This document shows, piece after piece, positions 17,621-25,793 of a DNA stretch of 64,000 bases (its first letter is position 1; each line of letters starts with the position of its first letter). Position numbers and translations under genes: made by a program. The notes under the pieces were generated by a model. The model did not search any database and was not told the DNA's origin. It saw only the letters and a list, made by a program, of their open reading frames with translations. Source of the DNA: Nitrospira_D sp019636945 (lineage in GTDB: Bacteria; Nitrospirota; Nitrospiria; Nitrospirales; Nitrospiraceae); NCBI RefSeq assembly GCF_047338595.1, contig NZ_JBLFBO010000002.1:1-64000 (forward strand), read 5' to 3'.

Positions 17621-18055
17621 ATGGGATGGAAAGGACGACTCGCTTGTATAGGCCTGCTCCTGTTAAGCACGAGCGGCTGTAGTTACCTCTTTTACCCTCA
17701 TGCCAAGGAGTTTACCGCAAAGGCCAAGGGTACAACCGGAGTCGAAACACTGATCAACCTGACAACGATGGCAGAAGCAACAGCCCAGAAGGCAAAGGGC
17801 GGCAAGGGAGTCGACCAGCCGTTCGACGACCTACACAACCAGTTTCATGCCATCGACGATAATGTCTGCAGCGTCGACAAGTCTACCAGAGAACATCCGG
17901 CCTATGCCTTAGCCGTCACACACAACAAGGAACTCGTGACGATCTTCAAACGGCTCTGGAAATTCAAGGATGATCAACCGCAACGGGACCAGCATCTAGA
18001 CCTCTTTGTGTCCGAGCTCCAGGAAATGCGCCAGACCTTACAGTCACTGAGGTAA
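17621..18055 (+). CDS. Putative lipoprotein
   Basis: The 144-residue product has a lipoprotein signal (IGLLLLSTSGC) and a mature part predicted to be helical (KEFTAKAKGTTGVETLINLTTMAEA, HLDLFVSELQEMRQTLQSL). No family is recognised. The ATG at 17621 is preceded by AAAGGA at seven bases; an ATG six codons earlier overlaps that site and would place charged residues before the signal. It ends seven bases before the methyltransferase start, so it is probably co-transcribed with that gene. Confidence 0.72.
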   Translation: MGWKGRLACIGLLLLSTSGCSYLFYPHAKEFTAKAKGTTGVETLINLTTMAEATAQKAKGGKGVDQPFDDLHNQFHAIDDNVCSVDKSTREHPAYALAVTHNKELVTIFKRLWKFKDDQPQRDQHLDLFVSELQEMRQTLQSLR

Positions 18056-18062
18056 TGTCCCC

Positions 18063-18917
18063 ATGTCGCCATCACCCGAACAGGTCATTGAGGGTCAACG
18101 GCAGGATTGGAACCGTGTCGCCGGCGGCTGGGAGAAGTGGGATCGCTTCTTTGACGAACAGATGGCCTTCTTGAATCACCGGCTGGTCGCCGACGCGCGG
18201 GTACGGTCGGGCATGCGCGTGCTCGATCTCGGATCCGGGACAGGCTATCCTGCCCTGCTTGCCGCACAGACAGTCGGGGCGACCGGCAGCGTCACAGGAA
18301 TCGACCTGGCTGAGCAGATGCTCGAAGCTGCGAGACGAAAAGCGACTTTACTGAAACTCTCCAACCTGACCTTTCAAACCGGCGATGTCACGCTCTTGCC
18401 GTTTGAGCAGACTTCATTCGATGCGGTGACAACCCGCTTCTGCCTGATGTTCTTGCCGGAAATTCCCAAGGCAGTTACCGAGATCGCCCGCGTCCTCAAA
18501 CCGGATACCTGGATCGCTGCGGCCGTCTGGTCCGCTCCGGACAAGAACCCGTATCTCAAGATACCCATCGACATCATCAAACAATTCATTGAGATTCCGC
18601 CGCCGGATCCCACAGCGCCTGGCATTTTCCGTTTGGCGAAGCCCGGCGACCTTGCCGGCATGCTGCAGCAAGCCGGATTCGTCGACATCTCCGAACAAGA
18701 ATTTCCTGGCGATGTCCGATTTTCAACAGCGGAGGAATACTTCTCCAGCCTCATGGACATCGCCGCACCAATTCAAAATCTGTGGACAAAACTAAGCTCT
18801 ACGCAACAGACCGAGGCCAGAGAACGAATCATCCAGACAGCCGGGCAATACCGGAAGGGGTCCGTCATCGCCTTGCCGATCGCGGTACGGATGGTCGCGG
18901 GACACAAACCCGGATAA
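18063..18917 (+). CDS. SAM-dependent class I methyltransferase
   Basis: The 284-residue protein has a Rossmann methyltransferase core: motif I VLDLGSGTGYPAL (about 51-63), an acidic GIDLAEQMLEAA at motif II, GDVTLLPFEQTSFDAV, and a UbiE/COQ5-like arrangement. The C-terminal third (SEQEFPGDVRFSTAEEYF) resembles a substrate lid. The substrate is not predictable from sequence. It lies in a four-gene plus-strand block with a lipoprotein upstream and a TfoX-type gene three bases downstream. Confidence 0.88.
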   Translation: MSPSPEQVIEGQRQDWNRVAGGWEKWDRFFDEQMAFLNHRLVADARVRSGMRVLDLGSGTGYPALLAAQTVGATGSVTGIDLAEQMLEAARRKATLLKLSNLTFQTGDVTLLPFEQTSFDAVTTRFCLMFLPEIPKAVTEIARVLKPDTWIAAAVWSAPDKNPYLKIPIDIIKQFIEIPPPDPTAPGIFRLAKPGDLAGMLQQAGFVDISEQEFPGDVRFSTAEEYFSSLMDIAAPIQNLWTKLSSTQQTEARERIIQTAGQYRKGSVIALPIAVRMVAGHKPG

Positions 18918-18920
18918 GGC

Positions 18921-19232
18921 ATGTCGTCAAAGAACGACAGCTTCAAAGACTTTGTCCTGGATCAGTTGACCGATCTCCGTAGCCTCACCGCGCGTGCCAT
19001 GTTCGGCGGATACGGTCTCTATCATCGATCCACATTTTTCGGCATCATTCATAACGGTCGTCTTTACTTCAAAGTCACCACAAGCACGCTCTCTCGCTAT
19101 ACAGACCATGGCATGAAGCCGTTTCGACCGAACGCCAAGCAAACGCTGAAATCCTTCTACGAGGTCCCGATTGATATTCTTGAGGATGCAGAAGCCTTGA
19201 CCCAGTGGGCAACAGACGCTGCCGAGCAGTAA
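18921..19232 (+). CDS. TfoX/Sxy N-terminal domain protein
   Basis: The 103-residue protein matches the TfoX N-terminal domain: FVLDQLTDLRSLTARAMFGGYGLY, then FFGIIHNGRLYFKV and a C-terminal FYEVPIDILED. In gamma-proteobacteria full-length TfoX promotes competence gene expression, but single-domain forms like this one are widespread and uncharacterised. It starts three bases after the methyltransferase stop, with AAGG just upstream, so the two are translated from one message. Confidence 0.85.
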   Translation: MSSKNDSFKDFVLDQLTDLRSLTARAMFGGYGLYHRSTFFGIIHNGRLYFKVTTSTLSRYTDHGMKPFRPNAKQTLKSFYEVPIDILEDAEALTQWATDAAEQ

Positions 19233-19347
19233 TCCTCGATGTCGCAGGTTCTCTGGACCATCAGACATACGCCAGGACGCGTCCCCACACTTGCCACCAG
19301 CTGAAAGCGGAGGAAGCACTCAGTCGGCGGTGCTGTGTACGATCCTG

Positions 19348-20976
19348 CTACACGCTCTTGAACTTCGTCAGTTTCGCAAACAGGATGGCAGAGAAGGGAA
19401 TGAACAAGCCCAGCAAGAGTTGCACGATAAGAAGTTCCCCAAGCTGACTGTAATCAGCAGGAGTCTGGACGACGCCAGTCGCCTGATCACGGACTGCCCG
19501 CGTAACAACAAACATCTCATTGAGATATTTTGTACCCAACTGGCCCAGCGAGAGTGCCAGGTTCGTGAAGGAGGCCATCACCGCAAAAAACGTGGCTTTC
19601 AGATTCGCCGGGGCCGAGTTGGCGATCCAGGCCAACATTGGAATCATAGAAATCTGCACGAGCGGTGACTCCAACGCTGTATCGATCAAGGCAATGAATC
19701 TTGCATCGACGATTCCCCCGGTGAGACTCGCCGTCCATTCATGCAGTCCGTAATACATCCCCGTGATCGGCAAGGCGAGAACCGTCCCTACGATGGTGAG
19801 AAACCCGACCACATAAGCAATCGACCGCTCGGCCATGAAGCGACGAAAGACAAACATGCCTACCAGTGCCACGATGCCGCCGATGAGCGACAGCACCGAG
19901 AGAAACTGTTGATCGAATTTGAGATCGTCGATCATCCACCACGTGGCGCCAGGACCAGACCCCGGAATGGCGCGCAACGAAAACACTACTGCGGCAGTAC
20001 CGACCAACGTCAGCCGTTTATCCGGTTCCAACTCCTGCATGAGCCGCGACATCAAGAACAGCACGATCGTCATGGAGCCGGCAAACACAATCTCTTCCCG
20101 GTATGGAAAGCCTCCGAGACCGACCGTCAACGTGAAGGCCACGAAGGCCATGCTCCCGCCGAGGATCCACCAATTGGGTTTCGTCGGTTCCGACTCCGCA
20201 TCGCGCACATCCACCATCTGTCCCGCCTGCTCTGACGAGAATCCTTGTTGAATCAGCCGGTGTTTGTGTCGACGATTCAGCCACCAGGCCAACCCCACGC
20301 CGAGCACCGAGACGAAAGGAATGCCCATCGCCATCAGGTAGATCCGCTTGTAGAGTTGAATAAGGTCAGCCTGTGGCAGCCCCTCGGTTCCGCTGAAGAC
20401 ATACACATTCACCAATGCGACCGCAATCCCGCCGCCGACGATCGCCACACGGCCAAGCGTCTGCATGGTCGTGTGCATCAACTTGCGTGTCTGATCATCA
20501 AAAACTCGCCCCTGGCCGTCGACTCGAGGAACGGCTTCAACCGTCATGGCATCAGCCACCGCGTCCTGAACGACATACCCGATGGGGGCTAACAAGACAC
20601 TGATCACGTACCACACCTCTGCAGGGAGGATGGCCGTCATCACCTCACGGTCGCCGATCAACAGTGCCATGATCCCAAGACTGACCGTGAGCAGTCCGGC
20701 CCCCAACCCGACCAGCCAACTCTTCCACCGCCAGAGCAGATCGACCGTATGTCCAATCGGCATCTTGAGCGCCCAAGGAATCCCCGCCCAAAATCCAAGC
20801 GCAGCAAGGAACGATGCGGATAATCCGAGATAATCCTTCACGAAAAATGTGCCGACGATCCCGGTGAGCCCGGAGATGCCATAGGCGACGTAGACCATCA
20901 GCGGCGGGAGGTACGACAGCCGCATGTCACGGCCAAGAGACAAAATATTGCGATCAATCCAATGCGCGATTGACAT
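19348..20976 (-). CDS. MFS transporter of the BT1/AmpG-like type
   Basis: The 542-residue protein has about 12 transmembrane helices. The early segment LPPLMVYVAYGISGLTGIVG and the motif QDAVADAMTVEAVP match the BT1 folate-biopterin and AmpG-related branch of the major facilitator superfamily. A long charged loop (RRHKHRLIQQGF) separates the halves. The substrate is uncertain. It is the last gene of a RidA-AlkA-MBL-MFS run, starting eight bases after the MBL gene with GAGG before its ATG. Confidence 0.8.
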   Translation of the reverse strand: MSIAHWIDRNILSLGRDMRLSYLPPLMVYVAYGISGLTGIVGTFFVKDYLGLSASFLAALGFWAGIPWALKMPIGHTVDLLWRWKSWLVGLGAGLLTVSLGIMALLIGDREVMTAILPAEVWYVISVLLAPIGYVVQDAVADAMTVEAVPRVDGQGRVFDDQTRKLMHTTMQTLGRVAIVGGGIAVALVNVYVFSGTEGLPQADLIQLYKRIYLMAMGIPFVSVLGVGLAWWLNRRHKHRLIQQGFSSEQAGQMVDVRDAESEPTKPNWWILGGSMAFVAFTLTVGLGGFPYREEIVFAGSMTIVLFLMSRLMQELEPDKRLTLVGTAAVVFSLRAIPGSGPGATWWMIDDLKFDQQFLSVLSLIGGIVALVGMFVFRRFMAERSIAYVVGFLTIVGTVLALPITGMYYGLHEWTASLTGGIVDARFIALIDTALESPLVQISMIPMLAWIANSAPANLKATFFAVMASFTNLALSLGQLGTKYLNEMFVVTRAVRDQATGVVQTPADYSQLGELLIVQLLLGLFIPFSAILFAKLTKFKSV

Positions 20977-20984
20977 ACGCCTCG

Positions 20985-21866
20985 CTAGAAAGAGATGCCA
21001 CGCCGTTGACGACGCGCGACGAGAGACTGCACCTGTGCGTGCATGTCCTCAGCTGAAAGACAGACCCGGTCACCATGTCCGGCCAGCACCCACTTAAAAC
21101 GATACGCGAGCATTTTCTCCAGCGATTCAATCAACGCCGCCTTGTTCCAAATCAGGCGAGTGGGGGCCTCCAGGGATTTCGCATGGGGGTTCCACCAGAG
21201 ATGATCGCCGGTAAAAAGAAACGTCTCGCGATAGAGTAATACCATACTCCCTGCCGTATGACCCGGCACGGGAATAATCTGGAAGTCCGATCCGATTCGG
21301 GTCGTCTCCTCTCCCTCAATGATCTGTTCCGCAGTGGACGCCGCTTCCACATCCGCTCGATGAATGATTCGCTTGGCGCCGAAATGCGCCGCATACTTGT
21401 CCGAGTCGGCGACATCATCTTGGTGCGTGAGAAAGATATGCGCAATGCCGCCCCGACGTTCGAACACCTCAACGAGATGTTTGAGATAACGGGGAGAGTC
21501 GATCAGCCAATTCCCATCCGGATGTTCAATCAGAAAACTGTTAGCCCCGAAGGACTTCTCCGAATTGAACCCGCAATAACTCACCCCATCCTCTATGGGT
21601 GATGGAAAGCTTCCCATCGCCGTTTGAACCAAGGCTTTATCGCTTTGCTCGGTCCCAATAGCCCCGACGGGACAGGTGAGCAGGGCCTGATAGGCTTGAT
21701 GAATTTCTGGTCCACTAACCGGCTGATGGCTGACGGCTGAATACCTCCCGATTTCTTCAAAACTCACCGGCGCCAGCTGTCGACAGGTGTCGCAGTTGAT
21801 ACAGGTCGCATCGACATAAAAGTTGCCGGGTATGTTGGAGTCCAGTCGTTTGTTTCGGTCCGCCAT
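20985..21866 (-). CDS. Ferredoxin-like / metallo-beta-lactamase fold fusion protein
   Basis: The 293-residue protein starts with a single-cluster ferredoxin domain: CINCDTC near residue 20 and CPVGAIG near residue 65. The remainder is an MBL-fold hydrolase, with LTHQDDVADSD in place of the usual HxHxDH, a later IPVPGHTAGSMVL with its metal-ligand His, FTGDHLWW and VLAGHGD. The ATG at 21866 overlaps the stop of the DNA glycosylase gene by one base (TAATG), so translation is coupled. A codon 27 residues earlier would reach back into the glycosylase. The first metal motif lacks its first His, so catalysis may be altered or metal sites partial. Confidence 0.82.
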   Translation of the reverse strand: MADRNKRLDSNIPGNFYVDATCINCDTCRQLAPVSFEEIGRYSAVSHQPVSGPEIHQAYQALLTCPVGAIGTEQSDKALVQTAMGSFPSPIEDGVSYCGFNSEKSFGANSFLIEHPDGNWLIDSPRYLKHLVEVFERRGGIAHIFLTHQDDVADSDKYAAHFGAKRIIHRADVEAASTAEQIIEGEETTRIGSDFQIIPVPGHTAGSMVLLYRETFLFTGDHLWWNPHAKSLEAPTRLIWNKAALIESLEKMLAYRFKWVLAGHGDRVCLSAEDMHAQVQSLVARRQRRGISF

Positions 21867-22510
21867 TACATGACCTGCTGTGCCTGCTTGCCCCGATCTG
21901 CCGCTCGCCAGAGATACCAGGAGGCTACTGTACGATAGGGCTTCCACCGTTCGCCATACTGAAATACCTGTTTGGGGGTCGGCATCGAGCGGCGTCGATA
22001 GGCAATCCGAAATCCGTTTCGCACACCGAAGTCATCTACCGGAAGCACATCCGGTCGGCCCAATTGGAAAATCAGCAGCATCTCGACGGTCCAGCGTCCA
22101 ATCCCTCGCACCTTGATCAATCGTTCGACAATCTCGTCATCCCCGAGTTTCTGGATCACGCGATTCGTCGGCACCGTACCATCGAGCGTCTTGGTGGCGA
22201 GATCCCGCAATGCCAAGATCTTCGACTTGGAGAACCCGGCGACTCTCATCGAGCGCATATTCAGAGCGAGAAGGTCGTCGGGACGAGGGAACTTCCGTCC
22301 GGGAAAGAGCGCCACAAATCTCGTGAGGATACTCTCGGCAGCCTTGTCATGGAGCTGTTGGTGGGCGATCGCACGGACGAGGGATTCAAACGGCGACCGA
22401 CGGATGTTGGGCTTCAGCGTACAGGCGCCGATGTCTTCCATCAGCCGGCGCATGACGGGATCGACTGTCGCCAGATACGCAACAGCTGGATCGCTACCCG
22501 ATAACGGCAT
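21866..22510 (-). CDS. DNA-3-methyladenine glycosylase II (AlkA-type HhH-GPD)
   Basis: The 214-residue protein has the HhH-GPD fold: FESLVRAIAHQQLHDKAAESI, the hairpin LIKVRGIGRWTVEMLLIF, then the catalytic Asp in VLPVDDFGVRNG. It should remove alkylated bases from DNA. The ATG at 22510 has GAGG at four bases; a TTG six codons earlier is the alternative. The start overlaps the end of the ridA-like gene by 17 nt and the stop overlaps the MBL start by one base, so three genes are translationally chained. Confidence 0.9.
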   Translation of the reverse strand: MPLSGSDPAVAYLATVDPVMRRLMEDIGACTLKPNIRRSPFESLVRAIAHQQLHDKAAESILTRFVALFPGRKFPRPDDLLALNMRSMRVAGFSKSKILALRDLATKTLDGTVPTNRVIQKLGDDEIVERLIKVRGIGRWTVEMLLIFQLGRPDVLPVDDFGVRNGFRIAYRRRSMPTPKQVFQYGERWKPYRTVASWYLWRAADRGKQAQQVM

Positions 22511-22877
22511 CAGCCTCGATTTCGACAAGCATATCCGGATCGATCAACCGCTTCACTTCAATCATGGTCGTCGCTGGTCTGATGGTACCGAAGACCTCTC
22601 CATGGGCTCGTCCGACCTCTTGCCATTGATCGATGTTCGCCAGATAGATCCTGGTTCGCACCACATCAGACAAGGACGCACCGGCCTGCTGAAGGGCCGC
22701 TTCGATTGTCTTCAAGCTTTGAATGGTCTGCGCGTAAGGATCTCCTTTACCGACCAGCCCGGACGGGGTCATCGCCGTGGATCCAGACACCGCGACATGG
22801 GCACCCACCCGCACTGCTCGTGAGTAGCCGATCTTTCCCTCCCACGGACCACCAGTTGAAATGTTCTGTCTCGCCAT
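22494..22877 (-). CDS. RidA family protein (Rid/YjgF)
   Basis: The 127-residue product matches the RidA family: IGYSRAVRVGAHVAVSGSTA, SLKTIEAALQQAGASLSDVVRTRIYL, and a C-terminal MLVEIEADAVIG. The arginine that binds the carboxylate in active RidA is present in VRTRIYL. The family hydrolyses reactive enamines and imines. I chose the ATG at 22877 with GGAGG four bases upstream. It is the first gene of the RidA-AlkA-MBL-MFS run. Confidence 0.9.
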   Translation of the reverse strand: MARQNISTGGPWEGKIGYSRAVRVGAHVAVSGSTAMTPSGLVGKGDPYAQTIQSLKTIEAALQQAGASLSDVVRTRIYLANIDQWQEVGRAHGEVFGTIRPATTMIEVKRLIDPDMLVEIEADAVIG

Positions 22878-23036
22878 GACGCCTCCGATTATCAGGATAT
22901 TCAAACAAGACGCCAGCACGTGAAGGGGGAAGACGTACTCTGTTCTGTACGTTGACTCCCTGAACGACGCGACCTGCCTCGCGAAGCAGCTTCGGCAAGG
23001 CGGGGAACGACGCTGGCGCCCTGTTTCAACATCCTG

Positions 23037-23768
23037 TTACATGACGATACCGCCGCCGGCTTGTATCGTCTGTCCTGTCAGCCAGCGCCCGTCTTCGCTG
23101 ACGATGAACGCCACCACATCAGCGATATCATTGGGAGTGCCGAGTCGCTTCAGGGGGGTCAATTGAAGACCGACCTGTCGGTACTCGTCGGTCATCATGC
23201 CGGTCTCCGTAAACCCAGGCGACACCGTATTGACGGTTACTCCTTTCGGAGCCAATTCCTGTGCAAGCCCTTTGCTGAATTGCTCCAGGGCCGCCTTACT
23301 CCCCAAATAGGCCGTCGCCCCTGGAAAGCTCAGATGCGTTCCACAGGTGGAAATATTCACGATCCGCCCGCCGTCTTTGAGCACTCGCGCCGCTTCCTGC
23401 ATCGCAAAGTACGGCCCCTTCGCATTCAGAGCGATCACGCTCTCAAAGTCCTCCTCCGTCGTCTGTTCGAGGGGCTTGGGCATAAACTTGCCGGCGTTAT
23501 TCACCAGAATATCCAGTTTGTTGAATTGCCGCACGGTATCAACCACAAGACGACGCGCATCGGCCACCTGGCCCATGTCGGCCTGGGTCGCAAGCGCTTT
23601 TCCTCCCTTGGCTTGAATCACCGTGACCACTTCCTTCGCCTTCTCCTCGCTCCGGTTGTAGTTCACTACGACAATGGCCCCTTCGTCCGCCAACCGTTCC
23701 GCAATGGCCCGACCAATCCCGCTGGACGCACCGGTCACAATCGCCACTTTCCCGCTCAACGATTTCAT
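23037..23768 (-). CDS. SDR family oxidoreductase
   Basis: The 243-residue protein has the short-chain dehydrogenase pattern: KVAIVTGASSGIGRAIAERL, the structural LDILVNNAG, the NIST strand, and YLGSK carrying the catalytic Tyr and Lys. The cofactor pocket (VVVNYNRSEEKAKE) suggests NADP(H). I chose the ATG at 23768 with AGAGGAG eight bases upstream; the frame extends a further 55 codons but those overlap the nitroreductase gene and are not conserved in kind. It is the last gene of the RND-pump operon, starting 19 nt after the nitroreductase stop. The substrate is unknown. Confidence 0.9.
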   Translation of the reverse strand: MKSLSGKVAIVTGASSGIGRAIAERLADEGAIVVVNYNRSEEKAKEVVTVIQAKGGKALATQADMGQVADARRLVVDTVRQFNKLDILVNNAGKFMPKPLEQTTEEDFESVIALNAKGPYFAMQEAARVLKDGGRIVNISTCGTHLSFPGATAYLGSKAALEQFSKGLAQELAPKGVTVNTVSPGFTETGMMTDEYRQVGLQLTPLKRLGTPNDIADVVAFIVSEDGRWLTGQTIQAGGGIVM

Positions 23769-23787
23769 CGAATCAACTCCTCTGACT

Positions 23788-24399
23788 TCAATAGGGAATT
23801 CCCCATTGCCCGGAAAAGGTCCATTCTTCAATCGGACGGCGACTCCGCGGTTGAAGCTCCCGTTCTCGCAGTCGTTCGGGAAGGGCATCCGGATTCCCAG
23901 GATAGCCGATCGCAATGATCGCGACCGGCTCATACCCCGAAGGGATCTGCAGATCGGTTCGTGTTTTCTCCAGATCGAAGCCGGCCATCTGGCGAGCCAT
24001 CAATCCGTGAACTGCCGCCTGCAGCACCAGATTCTGCGTGGCCAAGCCCGTATCATGAAACGCATGCCGATTCGGTCTCCCATTGTCCTGAAAATTCATG
24101 CTCGCGACTGAAAGCACCAAAACCGGCGCACGAAAGGCCCATCGGCGGTTGCCTTCCACGAGACAATCAAAGAGCCTGGTCCAATCCGTCTCCTGATCCT
24201 TCGTGGCCACGATAAATCGCCAAGGCTGTTCATTATTCGACGAAGGCGCCCATCGAGCCGCCTCGAACAATATTCGTAACAGATCGGTATCGACCAGCCG
24301 ATCATCGAACGCGCGAGGGCTCCACCGACTGGCCAGTAATTCATGAATGGGGAGTTGGACTTGCCCCTGCTGATCCACGTTAAGACCCTTTGTGCTCAT
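23788..24399 (-). CDS. Nitroreductase family protein
   Basis: The 203-residue protein has the FMN-binding nitroreductase layout: LLASRWSPRAFDDRLVD, LFEAARWAPSSNNEQPWRF, and NLVLQAAVHGLMARQMAGF. The C-terminus (PEERLRERELQ-like with a late GIPY) is that of oxygen-insensitive NAD(P)H reductases. The ATG at 24399 overlaps the end of the outer-membrane factor gene by 20 nt. No good Shine-Dalgarno is visible, so translation probably depends on the upstream gene. Its place in a pump operon suggests chemical modification of a pump substrate, which is inference. Confidence 0.85.
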   Translation of the reverse strand: MSTKGLNVDQQGQVQLPIHELLASRWSPRAFDDRLVDTDLLRILFEAARWAPSSNNEQPWRFIVATKDQETDWTRLFDCLVEGNRRWAFRAPVLVLSVASMNFQDNGRPNRHAFHDTGLATQNLVLQAAVHGLMARQMAGFDLEKTRTDLQIPSGYEPVAIIAIGYPGNPDALPERLRERELQPRSRRPIEEWTFSGQWGIPY

Positions 24400-25792
24400 C
24401 GGCCGGCGGATTCTCAGGATTCCATCCGCCACCAAGTGCTTTATAGAGCTGCACGGTCGACGCCAATAGTAACCGGCGTGTACTCGTCAAGGCCAGCTCC
24501 GATTCGAAGAGATTTCGACGCGCCACCAGCACATCCAGATAGTTCGCCAACCCTCCCTTATAGCGAAGTTCCGCCAGCTTAAGGGCCGACTGTAATGCAG
24601 CCACCTGTTGCTGTTGCGCCTCACCCTGCACACGAGCCGTCCGCACGGCAACCAGCGCGTCTTCAACCTCCCGAAAAGCCGTCAAGATGGTCTGTTGATA
24701 TTGCGCCAATGCCTCCTTGGCTTGCGCCTCGACGGCTTCCTGTTGAAAGCCCAAGACCTGCGCATTGAGCAACGGCGTCGCGATCGCGGCGCTGAACACG
24801 CCGAAGGAAGAGGGATCGGTAAACAGCAAGGAGAGAGAGGGATGCGCCACACCAAGTAAGCCGGTCAACGTAACCTTGGGGAATCGATCGGCTTTTGCGG
24901 CACCGATACGCGCCGTAGCCGCGGCTAACTGTTGCTCCGCCACCAAGATGTCGGGCCGTCGCTGGAGTAATTCAGAAGGCAGCCCGGCAGGTACAGCAGG
25001 AGGTACAATCTGCTCATCCAATGAACGGCCGCGGACGATGCTAAAGGGCTTCCGGCCCAACAAGACGCTCAAGTGATTTTCCGCTTGGATCATTTGCCGT
25101 TCAAGCTCTGCAGTCCGAGCCGCAGCGTTCGCGCGCTCCGCCTCAAACTGGTCCGCATCGAGTTTTGAGGTCATCCCCTGACGCAAACGAGCCTGCGCGA
25201 TGCGCACCGATTCTTCCCACGACTGCAACGTTCGTTTCGCAACATCAAGCTGGAGATCAAACTGGAGCAGGTTGAAGTAGGCTTCCCCGACGGCGCTGAC
25301 CAATTGAATGGTCACGGCGCGGCGGTTCTCCTCTTTGGACAAGAGCTCTGCTCGTGCGGCTTCATTCGTTCTTCGCACCCGCCCCCACAGATCAACCTCC
25401 CACGCCAGGTTTCCGAGCAGGTAATAGTTGAACGGACTGGCAAATCCGGGAAAGAGGAAGTTCGCCTTGCGTCCGGCCGGGAGACTGGAGGAGAACGAGA
25501 TCCCGGGGAGATAGTCCGATCGGGCAACGAGCGCCCTGGCCCGGAACTCCTCGACGGTCGCCACGGCCCGCTGAAGATCCCGATTTTCCACGAGCGCCGT
25601 CCGAATGAGTTGTTGAAGCTGTTCATCGCGAAGGAGCTCCCACCAGGGCAAGTTTGCCAAGGACGGCAGTTCGGATGCACCCTCGGCCATTCGGAAGCGA
25701 TCCTCCCCGTCAGCCGGAGGCCGCTTGTAATTGGGCCCCATTGAACAGGAGAGGAGCAGCAATGACAGTCCAACAATCGCAATTATGCGCAC
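24380..25792 (-). CDS. NodT/OprM-type outer-membrane factor lipoprotein
   Basis: The 470-residue product begins with a lipoprotein signal (RIIAIVGLSLLLLSC) followed by SMGPNYKRP, the hallmark of NodT-family outer-membrane factors. Two outer-membrane efflux protein repeats follow with long coiled helices, and the C-terminal motif ALGGGW is typical. The start is a GTG at 25792, immediately after the pump stop codon (25794-25796), with GAAGG upstream. An earlier in-frame codon would overlap the pump and spoil the signal. It is the exit duct of the adjacent RND pump. Confidence 0.92.
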   Translation of the reverse strand: MRIIAIVGLSLLLLSCSMGPNYKRPPADGEDRFRMAEGASELPSLANLPWWELLRDEQLQQLIRTALVENRDLQRAVATVEEFRARALVARSDYLPGISFSSSLPAGRKANFLFPGFASPFNYYLLGNLAWEVDLWGRVRRTNEAARAELLSKEENRRAVTIQLVSAVGEAYFNLLQFDLQLDVAKRTLQSWEESVRIAQARLRQGMTSKLDADQFEAERANAAARTAELERQMIQAENHLSVLLGRKPFSIVRGRSLDEQIVPPAVPAGLPSELLQRRPDILVAEQQLAAATARIGAAKADRFPKVTLTGLLGVAHPSLSLLFTDPSSFGVFSAAIATPLLNAQVLGFQQEAVEAQAKEALAQYQQTILTAFREVEDALVAVRTARVQGEAQQQQVAALQSALKLAELRYKGGLANYLDVLVARRNLFESELALTSTRRLLLASTVQLYKALGGGWNPENPPADEHKGS

Positions 25793-25793
25793 G

